Origin: Dermatophagoides farinae | Taxonomy: Eukaryota > Arthropoda > Arachnida > Sarcoptiformes > Pyroglyphidae | NCBI RefSeq assembly: GCF_024713945.1 | Contig: NC_134681.1 | Location: 4,503,501 to 4,567,500, forward strand | Direction: 5' to 3' | DNA: 64,000 nucleotides | Shown here: positions 50,401 through 62,500 of the stretch, one piece after another | Position numbering within the stretch: the first letter of the stretch is position 1 | Layout: each line of letters starts with the position of its first letter | Translations under genes and position numbers: made by a program | Notes under the pieces: generated by a model | The model's database searches: none | Told to the model about the DNA's origin: nothing | The model's input: only the letters and a program-made list of their open reading frames with translations

Positions 50401-52823
50401 AATTTGTTTCTTTTTGAATCTTATTAGATTTGATCAAATTGTTTAAAGTTGTTGATGAGCATAGTTCCATCTGGATACATAGAACTTTCTTAGGAATCAT
50501 TTTATTTGATGGCGAATCAATTGTTATAATCGAATCATCGGATTGATCATCCAAACAAGACAAGTTTAAATCATTTTCAAAATCTTCGAATTTAGTATCA
50601 TCTATCCACGATGAATAATATCGTACTACATTTGGATGATTTAATCGAGAAAGATGATGTACTTCGTTCATTACATGTTTGGCTTGATTTTCACGAAATT
50701 TTACTATTTTTATAGCATAAGTTGAATCATCAAGTTTATTCAAAGCCCGCAAGACAAAACCAAAACCTCCTAATGTGGGAAAAAATAGAGCAGAAAAAAA
50801 GAGATATTATTAAACATTGATAGATTAAAATAATATTACCTTGACCGATGGATTCATGAACAATGAACTCAGATTTAAGCCGTGAAGTAGCTGCTTGATC
50901 AATATCAATCGACAAAAAAGGATTCAAATTTTGATTATTTTTTCGATTAACATTGGGAATAATGAATTCTTCCTTTATACATTTTTTAATATAATCATTC
51001 ATGAAAAGACCTTTGATTGTTGGTCGTTTGTTATGATCAGAAGCCATACAGAGTAAAATTAAATTGAGCAAAGATTTAAAATCTGGATCTCTTGTCATAG
51101 GTATAAGCTTTAAATTTTTTTTCGATCTGATCTTATTTTCATTGTCAATATCATGGTCAATAGTTGGTGGCAATGGATTTATATCGAAATCAGTATGGAT
51201 TGCCAGTACAAAAGCACCAAAGTTGAAAATTTCATTTGCATATATGTGAGACATATGAAAATTTTCACAAAATTCATCGAGATCTATTTTTCTGATTCCA
51301 CGCTCATGATCACCGATTAACGAACGTACAATGATTGGAATCAAGTTCGTAATAAATGTTTCTAAGAATGCATCATAAAGTTTTAGATCGCCATGTTGTC
51401 CAATGTAAATTTTCTCTCGATCAAAATGACCATAAAACATATTGTTTTCATGTAACAAGTTGAGTGATTCCACCATTGAAATTACAATTCTTGATATTTT
51501 ACTATCTTCAATGCAAATCGAATCATCTAAAAAACACTCAAGCCAACAAATTTGACCAAGGGAAGCCATATTTTGTTCTTTTTTGGGTAAATTTTCTTTT
51601 GCAATCCTAATTGACAATTTTGTGGGCATAACTTTTTCCTCTGTGGATTTGTCCGATTTTAACCATTTTGATTCAATATGATGATAATCGCTAAAAAATC
51701 TTTTTCGATTAATTATATTGTAGATTTTATCTTCGATTATTTCTTGAATTTTTTTAAGAATGTATTCCATGTTTGACTGAAATTCTGGATAAAGATCACG
51801 AAGACGACGGGCTAACAAACTAAAATCATATTCAAATTGTGAATATCGATATTGTTCACCTTGCTTTTTATCATATCCAATATGTTCGTAAAATACGGAG
51901 TGGAAAAGAAGGTCTCCGAATTTATAGAAAAAATATCTACTGTTCATCGGTATTAGATCTATTTCTGCATTTTTACGACAAGACATCATCGTTTTGCCCG
52001 AATAGACAGTATAATCAAATTCAGTTGATTTCAGTGGAGGAACAATGGAAGAATCACCAATGGCAGATCGTATAGTGTTTTCATCTAATTCTACAGCCAC
52101 CATTTTATCGTTGTTGATTTTTTTCAATTCATCATTTATTATTTGTTCATTTAATGGACGTTCCTTTTCAAGAATTTGTTGCATACTCCAATAATAGTCA
52201 TCTTTAGGCAATGGATCAATGGGCTTTGTTACTAGTTCCAAAATTAACTTGGCTGTTTCGTTTAAACGAAAAATCATATCATCAGCGTTAATTTGAAATA
52301 GATATTTTACGAATAGATTCATATGAAACATTAGATTGAATAAAAAATCATGATTTTCATGATATTTTTCACAAAACAGCTCGAAAATTCGATTCAATCG
52401 ATCAATACGACATTTATTGGCTGGAAGCATTGATGTGACAGTGATAGATGGTAATGTATCGGGCAATGATTTGTCCAGAATGATATTCAACATAAATTGA
52501 CAATCTGATGAATATTTAATAATTTCTTTACTAAACACAAAACTCAAATCAATATGAACGGGAGCAAATTCACCGAGTTTTTGTTTGTCATTTAGATAAG
52601 TTTTTTTCATTTCAATGACAGCATTTTCATAATCATTTTCTTCAAATGGAAACAATACTTCATGATTGATTGTCAATTTTTGAATTTGTTGATGAAAACT
52701 AGAAACAAATGATAATATTGTCACAGATCGTTGAAAGGCATTTTTCTTCTTGGGATTTTTTTCATAATAATTTTTCAACTTATTTAAAAGATCAATGATA
52801 TGTATAGAAATTTGTGGGTCCAT
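47411..52823 (-). CDS. GCN2: eIF2-alpha kinase GCN2 (EIF2AK4)
   Basis: Two coding exons, 52823-50840 and 50769-47411, encode 1780 residues (human about 1649). GCN2 senses uncharged tRNA and stalled ribosomes and phosphorylates eIF2-alpha to start the integrated stress response. Domain order: diverged RWD at about 75-185 (NDYENAVIEMKKTY); pseudokinase at about 390-630 (MFYGHFDREKIYIG instead of HRD); kinase from 655, with GQGGFGFV split by the intron, AIK Lys about 682, a long insert, HRDLKPSN (807) and DFG (827). Next come a HisRS-like region with STGGQYDNLINSF, then a C-terminal ribosome/dimer region with a run of seven Gly. The chosen ATG has a strong context (A at -3, G at +4). One or two non-coding 5' exons lie upstream. 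It is divergent from the SMYD4-like gene. Confidence 0.93.
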
Positions 52824-52837
52824 TTTTTGAAATTCAT
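52784..52837 (-). other. Overlapping upstream ORF on GCN2
   Basis: An ATG at 52837, 14 nt before the GCN2 ATG and in another frame, opens a 17-codon ORF that ends 40 bp inside the coding region. Its context is weak (T at -3), so most scanning ribosomes should pass it. It lies in the coding exon, downstream of a TTTTTTTCAG acceptor at 52846. Confidence 0.5.
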
Positions 52838-52907
52838 TGAATAAACTGAAAAAAAATATATCAAATTGAAATATGAATCGGATTTTTGTGATAACATTTA
52901 TAAATAC

Positions 52908-53018
52908 CTCTGAAATGTTTCGATTTATGGAATGTTGCTAAAAGAACCAAATGATCACCTTCTGATGAATGAACCTCATGAAAAAAAATGACAATAAACA
53001 TTTTATTCATAACTTACC
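52908..53018 (-). other. Probable non-coding 5' exons of GCN2
   Basis: On the minus strand a leader exon appears to end at 53018 (AATTG/GTAAGT). A 30 nt exon (52937-52908) is framed by CTTTTAG and GAG/GTATTT. The coding exon then starts at 52845 after TTTTTTTCAG. A stop codon upstream in the frame of the main ORF (in the 30 nt exon) argues against a longer N-terminus through these exons. Confidence 0.45.
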
Positions 53019-53324
53019 AATTTGAAAATGATGATTAAATATATATATATATATGATCAATTAATTTATTTATAATGAATTTTGAATTTATAATAACAAA
53101 TTTTTGATTTCAATTTTCTTCAACGAAATGTAAACAACATGCGCTTTTGCATTGATGTATTGATTTTAACGACATCTAACGTCATAATTCTAGAATCTGG
53201 AATAATGATATATTCATAACGTACGTTATGTGGATGTGTTGTGTGTGTGTGCGCATGAATTTTTTGCATACAAAAAACTGAATGAATTCATGTATGATGC
53301 CATGCGGTTTGAAAATAATAATTA
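53019..53324. promoter_or_regulatory. Bidirectional promoter region of GCN2 and the SMYD4-like gene
   Basis: The two ATGs are 578 bp apart in opposite directions, so this stretch must serve both genes. It contains TAACGTCAT (53178-53186; CRE/ATF-like TGACGTTA on the minus strand). A perfect two-unit heat-shock motif, ATTCTAGAAT, lies at 53187-53196. A 16 bp perfect palindrome, CATAACGTACGTTATG, lies at 53215-53230. A TA run sits near 53041-53054. Binding is inferred only. Confidence 0.5.
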
Positions 53325-53400
53325 GTGAGTGTATAAAATATCTTTTCTTGTATCACTAATCTTTTTTGTTTGTTTGTTTCTATTCACAAAGGCTTCAAAA

Positions 53401-55884
53401 ATGGATTTTATGAATTTTCATCATCATTCTATTATTAATCAAAAAGATGAAAAATCCTGGAAACAATTTGCCACATTTGTTGAATCTATTGTTGCATTTC
53501 TTGCATGTAATGATCAAACTAAATTTCTAATCGATTGGATTGATGAACAACGACAACAAAAAACAAATAATGAAGATAATATTCTGAATGAATTGAATGA
53601 AAATAATGAATTTAAAATGGTATTGTCCAAATATTTTGATGAATATTTTTTTGAAAATGTAAATATAGCCAATGATTTGTATAAAAATCATGAAAGAGCA
53701 TTGGAATTTTTTAACAATATAACCACTAAAATGGCTGAACAAAAATGGTCCGAATCATTGCAATTAATATCGAATTCTATTCGTTTTTGTTGTGTAAATA
53801 GTGATGATAATTTGCTCATACAACTCTATGATAAACGATCAATTGTATTCTATCAGCTAAAACAATATCATGATTGTATTATGGACATTCGTGAAATTTT
53901 GGCCAACAATTTTAATAATAATAATCAAGAAAAAAGTTCAATGATTAAATTCTATTTACGAATGGCTCAAGCAACCGTCAATATAAATGATCAATGGGAA
54001 GATTTAAACATGCTGTCCAACATTATAAATGATTGTCGATCAATAATGGATATTCTTAATGAAAAAGAACGAACACAAATGGAAAAATTGTTGACATTGA
54101 TGGATTCAATTTTGAATAAAAAATGTGAAGAATTGTCTAATCGAAAATCTAATGACAATGATAAGACAAAATCAATGAATTTGATGGATTTAAAAATTCA
54201 CAGTCCTCATCCTATAATTCGTGGTGCATCAAACAAACTGGCAATAACATGGATCGATGCTCAAACAAAACGTGGTTATACAGCTCAAGAAAATATTGAT
54301 GAAGGTGAATTAATTTTCAAAGAAAAACCATTTGTTTGTCATTTTTTTGACCATACAACTGATTCATATTGTGGTAATTGTTTACGTCGACTTTGTAATC
54401 CGATATTTAACGATTCGGAAGAAAAAATGGAAGAAGACGAAGATACGAATGATAGGAAACCTGAAGAATTGTCAGACTTTGAAAAAGAATATAATCATTT
54501 TGTTCCATGTACGTCATGTAGTAAATTTATTTTTTGTTCACGAAAATGTCGTGATGAAGCATATCGATCATTTCATCAACGTGAATGTAATCATTCATTG
54601 ATTCCATTGGAATCTGAAATTGGTATCGCATATATCGTTGTTCGATTAGTATGTCGATCATTTAATTCATTCATTGAATTGGCTAAAAAACAAACAACGG
54701 ATATTATTGATGAAACAAATTTACAACAATCATTAGATGGTAATTATGGATCGATTGTTCGACTTTTAACACATGCTGATAAACATGATAGCGATTCAAA
54801 AACATGTTTTTTATTGACGGCATTCTTTTTGCAACATGTATTTAAACGCTATAAAATGTTTGATGATGATGGTGATTGTTTTTATTCATCGATTGATATT
54901 TTAAAATTATTAATTCATCATTTACAACAAATGTCAACAAATTTAATTACAATTTTTGATCAGAATTTAGATCTGGAAAATATTGATAATTGTATTGAAT
55001 CACCAATCGGTATTGGTCTTTATCCGAATCTAGCATTATTCAATCATAGCTGTGATCCAGATATTGTTCCAATATATAATAAAGGATCAGAATTAATATT
55101 CAAGACCATAAGAAAGATATCAAAAAATAAAGAAATTTTTTTCTCATATGGTCCAACATATAAAACAACATGTGTTTATCAACGGCAAAAATTATTACAT
55201 GAACAATATTTTTTCCACTGTCATTGTATGGCTTGTATGGAAAAACGTGAAAACTATGATAGTGCCATTCTTTGTCCAACTTGTTTTAAACCATCGTTTA
55301 TTGATTGTTTAGACACCACGAAAGAAAAAAAATATTTTTTGATCTGTCAAAATGGCCATCGTTATGATGATATTGAGCCAATTAAACAGGAAATTTTACG
55401 TGGTATCCAATATCAGAAAGCTGGTTTACATTTCTATGAATTAGCTGTCGATCGTAATGATGATGATGATTATGTTGCAGCCATTATATCATTCTATAAA
55501 GCTGATGTTATTTTTACCAATACATTGTATTGTTTAAATACATTTTGGTTATCATTGAAAAGACAAATGATTAATTGTTATGTAAAAATGGGCCATAATG
55601 ATCGTGCTGTCATTTACTGTAGACAGATAATATCTAGCTTTTATAAACATTCTATTCAAAATGAACAATTGCCTATATTGATAATGGAAAAAATTCGTTT
55701 AATCAAAATTTTACGTTTATTGATTGAAGAAATCGATGATGATGATGATGAATTAAGGCGTTTACGTCGTGAACTTAAAGGTCTAATTGATTATTGTCTC
55801 AATTATGTTGAATTAATTAATCAAAATGATTTGAAAATGCTTCGTGAACAAAAACAACAACAACAACAATCGGCATTGATGTAA
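53401..55884 (+). CDS. SMYD4-like SET and MYND domain protein
   Basis: A single coding exon of 827 residues. A non-coding first exon ends at 53324 (ATTA/GTGAGT) and is joined at 53392, nine bases before the ATG. Residues 70-240 are helical and TPR-like. The split SET domain starts about 275 (RGYTAQENIDEGELIFKEKP). The MYND zinc finger spans about 320-395, with YCGNC, PCTSCSKFIFCSRKCR, and a final His/Cys pair (HQREC). The SET core continues with NHSCDPDIVP (about 548) and EIFFSYGP (about 580), then a post-SET Cys cluster (CHCMAC) and a C-terminal TPR-like half. SMYD4 proteins are putative lysine methyltransferases linked to muscle and heart development. The conserved NHSC motif suggests retained S-adenosylmethionine binding. 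Short upstream ATGs occur in the leader. AATAAA lies near 56060. Confidence 0.9.
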   Translation: MDFMNFHHHSIINQKDEKSWKQFATFVESIVAFLACNDQTKFLIDWIDEQRQQKTNNEDNILNELNENNEFKMVLSKYFDEYFFENVNIANDLYKNHERALEFFNNITTKMAEQKWSESLQLISNSIRFCCVNSDDNLLIQLYDKRSIVFYQLKQYHDCIMDIREILANNFNNNNQEKSSMIKFYLRMAQATVNINDQWEDLNMLSNIINDCRSIMDILNEKERTQMEKLLTLMDSILNKKCEELSNRKSNDNDKTKSMNLMDLKIHSPHPIIRGASNKLAITWIDAQTKRGYTAQENIDEGELIFKEKPFVCHFFDHTTDSYCGNCLRRLCNPIFNDSEEKMEEDEDTNDRKPEELSDFEKEYNHFVPCTSCSKFIFCSRKCRDEAYRSFHQRECNHSLIPLESEIGIAYIVVRLVCRSFNSFIELAKKQTTDIIDETNLQQSLDGNYGSIVRLLTHADKHDSDSKTCFLLTAFFLQHVFKRYKMFDDDGDCFYSSIDILKLLIHHLQQMSTNLITIFDQNLDLENIDNCIESPIGIGLYPNLALFNHSCDPDIVPIYNKGSELIFKTIRKISKNKEIFFSYGPTYKTTCVYQRQKLLHEQYFFHCHCMACMEKRENYDSAILCPTCFKPSFIDCLDTTKEKKYFLICQNGHRYDDIEPIKQEILRGIQYQKAGLHFYELAVDRNDDDDYVAAIISFYKADVIFTNTLYCLNTFWLSLKRQMINCYVKMGHNDRAVIYCRQIISSFYKHSIQNEQLPILIMEKIRLIKILRLLIEEIDDDDDELRRLRRELKGLIDYCLNYVELINQNDLKMLREQKQQQQQSALM

Positions 55885-56207
55885 CAATTTTTTTTTGTAT
55901 TTAATTCATCAATTAATTTTATTTTCTACCAAAAGATGGCATCGTATTATTCACAATTTAAATGGACACAATATTTTCATGTGAAAAAATTTATTCCTTC
56001 AATACAAAAAAAATGCATGAATTCGAAATTGAATTTTTTTTAATAATAATAATAATAATAATAAAAAATCAACACGAAAATGGCAAAATAACACGCTTAA
56101 TTTTATGTGTGTGTGCATCATCAGCTTATTTTGGCGTGTGTGTGTGTGTGTGTGTATGTAATTTTCTGATTTGTTTTTTTTTTTCGATTTATTTTTTCTT
56201 GTCTTGT
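55885..56207. other. Convergent 3' region of the SMYD4-like and CAP genes
   Basis: Plus-strand AATAAA at 56060-56065 follows an ATA triplet run. Minus-strand AATAAA at 56188-56193 lies 15 bp after the CAP stop codon. A GT array occupies about 56136-56155. Confidence 0.6.
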
Positions 56208-56561
56208 TCAATAGTAATTATTATTATATCTATTGTTGTAACGATAATATAATGCACTATTGGCACGATTGGGCGTCAAATCTATTGATCTGGACCATGA
56301 ATTAGGTGCGATAGATTCATTTTCACGTTGTAATCTGAAGAAATTTAAAAAAAAAACATGAAATTATTTTGATTAGATTACTGTCATTTTCAATAATATA
56401 ATAATAATAAAAATATTACCCTAATGATAATGACCAGGTATATGTTGGCAGCCGTGTTGTTATACGATTTGTTGATTTTGGTTTAGCATTTGTTGTTGTC
56501 GTCCAATTTGTCCACCAAGTAATGTTGGTCAAACGCCATGGAACATTGTTATTTTGATTGC

Positions 56562-56592
<31 letters not shown>

Positions 56593-59559
56593 GGAACCTT
56601 GAGTTGTGGATCGTCTCGGTGTAACAATCCTAATGGATGGATCGACTTGCCCAGTGGTACCAATATTAGCACTTGTAACAATAGAACGTTGTGGTTTTGA
56701 TTCCCATTTGGTCCAATTAGTGAATGTAGTGAAATTTGTTAGCCATTTTTTCCAATCATATGATGATTGATTCCATTTCCATGATGCTGTTGATGTTGAT
56801 GGCGATGTCGTTGATGGTGATGTCGTTGTCGTTGTCGTCGTCGTTGATGTTGTTGAATTATTTTTCCAATTATTCAATCGTGAATTCCATTGTTTATCAT
56901 TAAAATTATTGGATGACGAGCTATTACGACGTGTGGAATTATTTCGATTATTTGCTGTACGACTACTACCTGAACGATTACGATTTCCATTTCTATTTGA
57001 TGTATTTTTACGTCTATTACTACCGTTTCTTCTTGTTGATGTTGTTCTAGATTTTGGTGTATTTACTGTCGTTCGTTGTGTTGTTGTTGTTGTTGTTGTC
57101 GATGTAGCCGTTGTTGATTCAATTCGATTATATACGGTAGAATATTGATTATTATTATTATTATTAATGATGGAAAGTGATGTTGATGGATTGTTGTCAA
57201 TTGGCGTTGCTGATAATAGATTTGTATCGATTCGATTATCGACCAAAGCAAATGCATCAATATTCGATTCCCATTTGGTGATGAATTCACAAAGTGCTTG
57301 AAAATTTTTCGATTTTCCATACTGTGGTGGACATTTACTTAATGGTGTACCATTTTCATACATTTTTTCACCCAAATAATTACCACCAGGTGCATAATTA
57401 CATGTATAAAGTTGAACAGTTTTAAATATTGAACCACGATTTTCATAATCTAAATATGTTGAAAAACCACAACCAATTCGATTGGTTTCAGCCCATGCAA
57501 TTTGTGTAAAATGTCCAATATTCAATTGAAATAGATCAAAACTGAATGCCACTTGTGGTGGTGCAATCTTAATCTCTTCATACCATTCACGGATTACTTT
57601 ACGCCAATCTGGATCTGCTTTTGATCTTGTTGTACGATATATATAAAGATTTTGGCCAACAACAGGGTATCGTTCTTTTTTTTAAATTGAAAAAAAATGA
57701 TGATTTTTGCAGATTTATTAATGTTTGAAAAATTTTGAACAAAAAAATCAACATACCTGTACGGCGACAATCATAACAATCATGTTCAAAACGACATTGA
57801 TTTGCATGTTTCTGTGCTACATAGGCTAATTCATCATCCCATTCTAATGTAAGCATATTGGCAGCGGATGGAAAACCAAGAGTACTTTCATTACCGCTTG
57901 CAATTAAATTACGGTAATAATTATGTATATCCAATATTAATTGTCGTTGTTTTTTATCCAATCCTTGCTATTGTGTATGGATTTGAAAGGTCAACAACAA
58001 CAACAACAAAAAAAATGGGGATAGTTTTCAATAAATTTCAAAAAATAAATTGTCAAATAAATATATAAACTAAATAAAAAAAAACAAAAACAGATTAATA
58101 CGCGTTAAACATTGTTGATCGATGATCGATCAATTGATACATCGATCGATCATTATATCAACATTAAAATTGAAAAATCGAAAATTGAAATTTGCTACTA
58201 GATCTTATTCTATGAGAGAGAGAGAGAGAGAGAGAGAGATTGCCAAAAAAAATAGACAATGGAGAAACAATTGGCCTCAAACCGAATCGATCGATTGAAT
58301 TGAACTTGGTTTTCTCTCTTTTTTTTCAAAACCACCGGTTTTTTCCCTATCTAAAAAAACGGGCAATAATAATGATGATGAAGATGATGATAACTTATTA
58401 TTATTGAATCAAGATTTTGTTTTTATTTTCAATGGAAAAATTCAACAAAACAAGAAATAATCTTGAAATAACAAGATTTCAGGTTAACAGAAAATAAAAA
58501 TCTAGACTAGATTCTGTGTTTAGCTGGAAAAAAAATTCTCTACTTATGCATTTTTTTTCTATTTTTTTCGTTCCTATGTTGAAACAAGACACGACTAGAC
58601 TGTTTTTCCCACTCTCTCTCTCTTTCATTTTGATGTTTGTATTGAAATTCTTTCATCGCTTTTTTATCATCTTTCTGTGTGTGTGTGTGTGTGTTATAAT
58701 GGAAAAACGACGACATTTTCATTTTACTCATTAATATTCTCTCATTCTATAGTTGTCGTTTGTGATCATCGGTTGGTTGGTTAGTTATTCAAGCTAAATT
58801 GATTGATAAATTTTATGTATAAAAAAATGGAGTTGTCGTAATGATCTGTTTTTTCTTCTAGTTTTTTTTTCTTATGAATATGTTAAAAGTATTCATCATA
58901 TGTCAAACCAACTCAAACAAGTGACATAATTTTGCTTTTATTTGTTTTTCGCGACAATTTTTTTGTTTGTTTGTTTGTTGTGATAATGACGAATGAAGAC
59001 GTTTTTTTTTCACTGGTTTCACTTTCTCTATGTAAAGTTGGACAAACCTTGAAAATAAAGAATAATCAGTATCAGTTTTTTTTCTTGTCGCTTGTTATTC
59101 ATATCACAATTTGTTTGCATATTATGTGTTTGCTTGGTTTTTTTTCCTGATTATCAATAGATTCAATCAGATTTGATATTTTACACTGACCGATTTCATA
59201 TCGTTTGTCCAATATTTTTTTTTTTTTGTTTCATTGAAAATTCAAGGAATAATTTATTTTCCAGAATTAACTACACTTACCTCTTTTATTTGACAATTTT
59301 TATTTGGTTTTACACATGCTGTATGTGATTTTGTGTATTTAGCAAAATATGTTTGACAAATTGATTGATCTTGTGCGGTGGTCGTTTGGCCATCATTGAC
59401 ATTGGCCATCATGATAATAAGGATGATGATGGTGGCCATGATCATTGATAATGTGTACCATGATGACGAAGATGATGATGATGATGATGATGATAAGCAA
59501 ACATGGCGGCAATGCAATTTGCTTGTGGCCAAAATTCGATAATGACGTTCATTGATCAT
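56208..59559 (-). CDS. Secreted CAP (SCP/antigen 5/CRISP) protein with long low-complexity tail
   Basis: Four exons, 59559-59281, 57967-57757, 57674-56420 and 56334-56208, encode 623 residues. A hydrophobic signal segment (MATIIILIIMMANV) follows a poly-Ser run; translation may instead start at one of the later ATGs, giving a normal signal peptide. A short Cys-containing segment (YTKSHTACVKPNKNC) leads into the CAP domain, about residues 94-290: LILDIHNYYRNL, LEWDDELAYVAQKHANQC, the CAP1 signature GHFTQIAWAET (217) and CAP2 LYTCNYAPGGNYLG (near 255). Relatives include arthropod venom allergen 5-like proteins. From about 300 the tail is Thr/Ser/Asn/Arg-rich with repeated Trp-Asn-Thr motifs (WKNNST, TNWTKWES, TNITWWTNWTT) and several N-glycosylation sequons. 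It is probably extracellular; activity is unknown. Intron 1 is 1.3 kb. Confidence 0.88.
57968..59280 (-). other. First intron of the CAP gene
   Basis: 1313 bp, from GTAAGT at 59280 to CAATAG at 57968. It contains a 26 bp AG repeat (58214-58239), a GT run (58678-58693) and A/T runs. No nested gene was seen. Confidence 0.7.
58214..58239. repeat. (AG)n microsatellite, 26 bp
   Basis: Uninterrupted AG repeat inside the CAP intron. Confidence 0.9.
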
Positions 59560-62500
59560 TGTTGTTGATATATGAGAAAATATTGAATAATTTCAATTCT
59601 GATATAATTATGAAAATTAATGGAATTTTTTTTTCATGAAATTCAATGACTTGTTGTTGTTGTTGTTGTGGTTGTTTTTTATATTTCACATTTTATAACC
59701 AAAAAAAAAATTGAATTTATCTGAATGAAAATAAAATCACGAAAAGATTGGCCAACAAAACTAAAAAAAAAAGAAGAAATTATCACAAATTAAATAACAA
59801 CAGCAGCAATTATAATGGCAACAATAATGGGCAGAAAAAAATGAACAAAAAAAAATATTAAACTTGTTTATGGTTGATTGGATTGGATTTGGATTTGTTT
59901 TTCAAAATTTTCTCTTATCATGGAAACGGCAATGATTCATTTTGATGCTCATACAATAATGATTGATAAAATATTCAATCAAAAACAATTCAATGGATAT
60001 ATGATTGATGAAAATTCTGTTGATGAGAATGTTTGATTTTTTTTTCGTTGAATCAATTGTATTGAGAATGTGTTTGTGTGCGTGTATATCGATTGAAGAT
60101 TCGATTATAAATGATGATCAAATCATTGAATGAATTATGTTTTTAACAAAGACAAAACAACAACAACAACATTTACAATCGATCAACCAAAAAAAAAAAT
60201 CTATTATGACCAAAACAACAGTGAAAAAAAAATCATCCTTGGAACCGAATTAACTTATGATGAATATTATACAAAAAGGTAAATGTAGACACACACACAT
60301 ACCATGAAGACAGGTAGGTAGGAAGGTATTCAAAAAAAAAAAACCAAAAAGAAAATCATCAAATGTGTGTGTGTATGTAATGAAGACGATGACGTCAACT
60401 ATTATTTTGAATTATCATTCGAAAATATCACAAACAAATATTGCATATACTGAAGTGATCATCAATACACCACCACCACCACCATCATCATCTCCTCCTT
60501 CTTTTTTCTTTTACTTTTGTCAACTTAAGTGTTTTTTTTTTCTTTCATTAATTCTTGTTCAAATTTTACATTGGTGCACTGTTTATTATTACAAACAAAA
60601 TGAAAATATTTTTTTTTCAGGAAAAAAAACAACTAAACTAATTATTAATTGATTGATTAATTAATTACAAATTCAGATCATCATCGGACCAATTCCAAGT
60701 CAATTATGTTTGCAATTTTGTTTTCATGTTTCAATGTTAATATATCGTGGGAATATTGTATGTAAATGTGTATATAACAAGGATTTTCTGAAATTTTTCA
60801 TGCAATGTCACATGTCTTACTATTTTTTTTTCTTCATGAAAATATTCACTTATATCTTGATCCATTTATCGATTGAATTAATAAAAATCAGTTGTTGTTG
60901 TTGTTGTTGTCGTTTACACATGAAATATGTAAATATATAAATGATCGATTAGCTCTAATGAATGGAAAATCACATGGACATGGAAAAATTTGTTTGTTTG
61001 TTTTTTTTCCGTATTTCTGAATTTGCATTTTGCTGACGACCGATTGTTGACATTTTTGGAATTTGATGATCTAAATTTTGATTTCTATACACTTTTATTA
61101 TTACGTCATTCATCCAGTAAAAACAACTGTGAATGAGATCAATCAATCGAAATTGTTTTCGGATTATGATTTTTTTTTGGCGATTTACAATTCTATTTAT
61201 AAATTCTTTATTTTGTACAAATTCACAAAAACATCATAAGAAGATCATCATAACTTCATCAACAAGGATCATGTACGTGTATGGAGAAAAAAAAATTTGC
61301 AAAGAAAAAATGAAAAAAAAAATTCGATACATTATACATTGAAATTGAATGAATGAACAAATGTTTTGACATATATCGAATTTTGTTGTTATCGAAAATG
61401 AACAAAAAAAAAATAAAAAAAAATACGATGATGGTGATGGATCGAGAAGAATGAAATAAAGATTCACATTACATTTGGAATCGATTCATTTTTGGATAAG
61501 ATATAATCACATCAATAGTAACGAATGGAAATAACATTTATTTCCAATCGCACTGATCAATCATTCATTCATTCATTCAAAACGATACATTACAATTTGT
61601 CATTTTCTAGTTGAACAGAAATGAAACAAAAAAAAAATTGATTATATTGAGTTTTCATTGCATTATTCATTTTTTTTCTGATTTTATAACAATAATTATT
61701 ACACCTGGTACAATATGAATGAAATGAAATTTTTTTTTTTTTTTACGTATATGAAACATTGATAACTTGCAATATTGTTGTAATATACATACAAAAAAAA
61801 ACAATGAAATAACAAATACGTTGTTTGTGTGTGTGCGCGTGTGAATCTTTTTCTTCTTCTTCAAAAAAAGAAAAAATCAAGGCCACCAAATAACCCTAAA
61901 ATATCAGATAAAATATTATTTTCATGCCATCATACTTACCGTATTATATATATTATGTTTATTTTACTATACATCTCATATATACAGGTATATGGATTGG
62001 ATTTCAAGTTTGAAAAAAAAATTCAAAATTCACCAACTAAAGTTGATGAATTGTGGCCATTGTCAACGACAATATTATAATAATGTATTATATTCACGTT
62101 CATCCATCCATCATGATCATGATAATCATTCATTCATTCATTCAAAACCATCTCTTGAAATGTTTTTTATTTTTTTTTTTTTTTTGCTAGAAAAAATCTT
62201 TATTATTATCACTAACAACACACAATCATTCTATCATCGATACACCGTATACACACACACACTTACACACATGATAATCATCAAAGAATCTACATAAAAA
62301 AAAACAGAAATGAAAATGAAAATAAAAACGTTTAAAATGAAAATTCTATAGAGACGTGTACAAAAAAAAACAGAAAAGAAAACTGAAATGGAAATGAAAT
62401 TTACGGAAATGAAATTCTGTCTTGAGGAAAAACAAAAAAAAAAGGAAATATTGGCCAAAAAATCATTAGAAAAAAATTTTCAATTTTTTAGGAAAGAGAA

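Noticed and set aside
53329-53400. N-terminal hydrophobic extension of the SMYD4-like ORF
   Set aside because: It has no ATG and is better explained as the leader intron, with a GTGAGT donor at 53325 and an AAAG acceptor at 53391.
57063-57320. Alternative minus-strand frame inside the CAP exon
   Set aside because: It is a shifted-frame shadow of the Thr/Asn-rich CAP tail.
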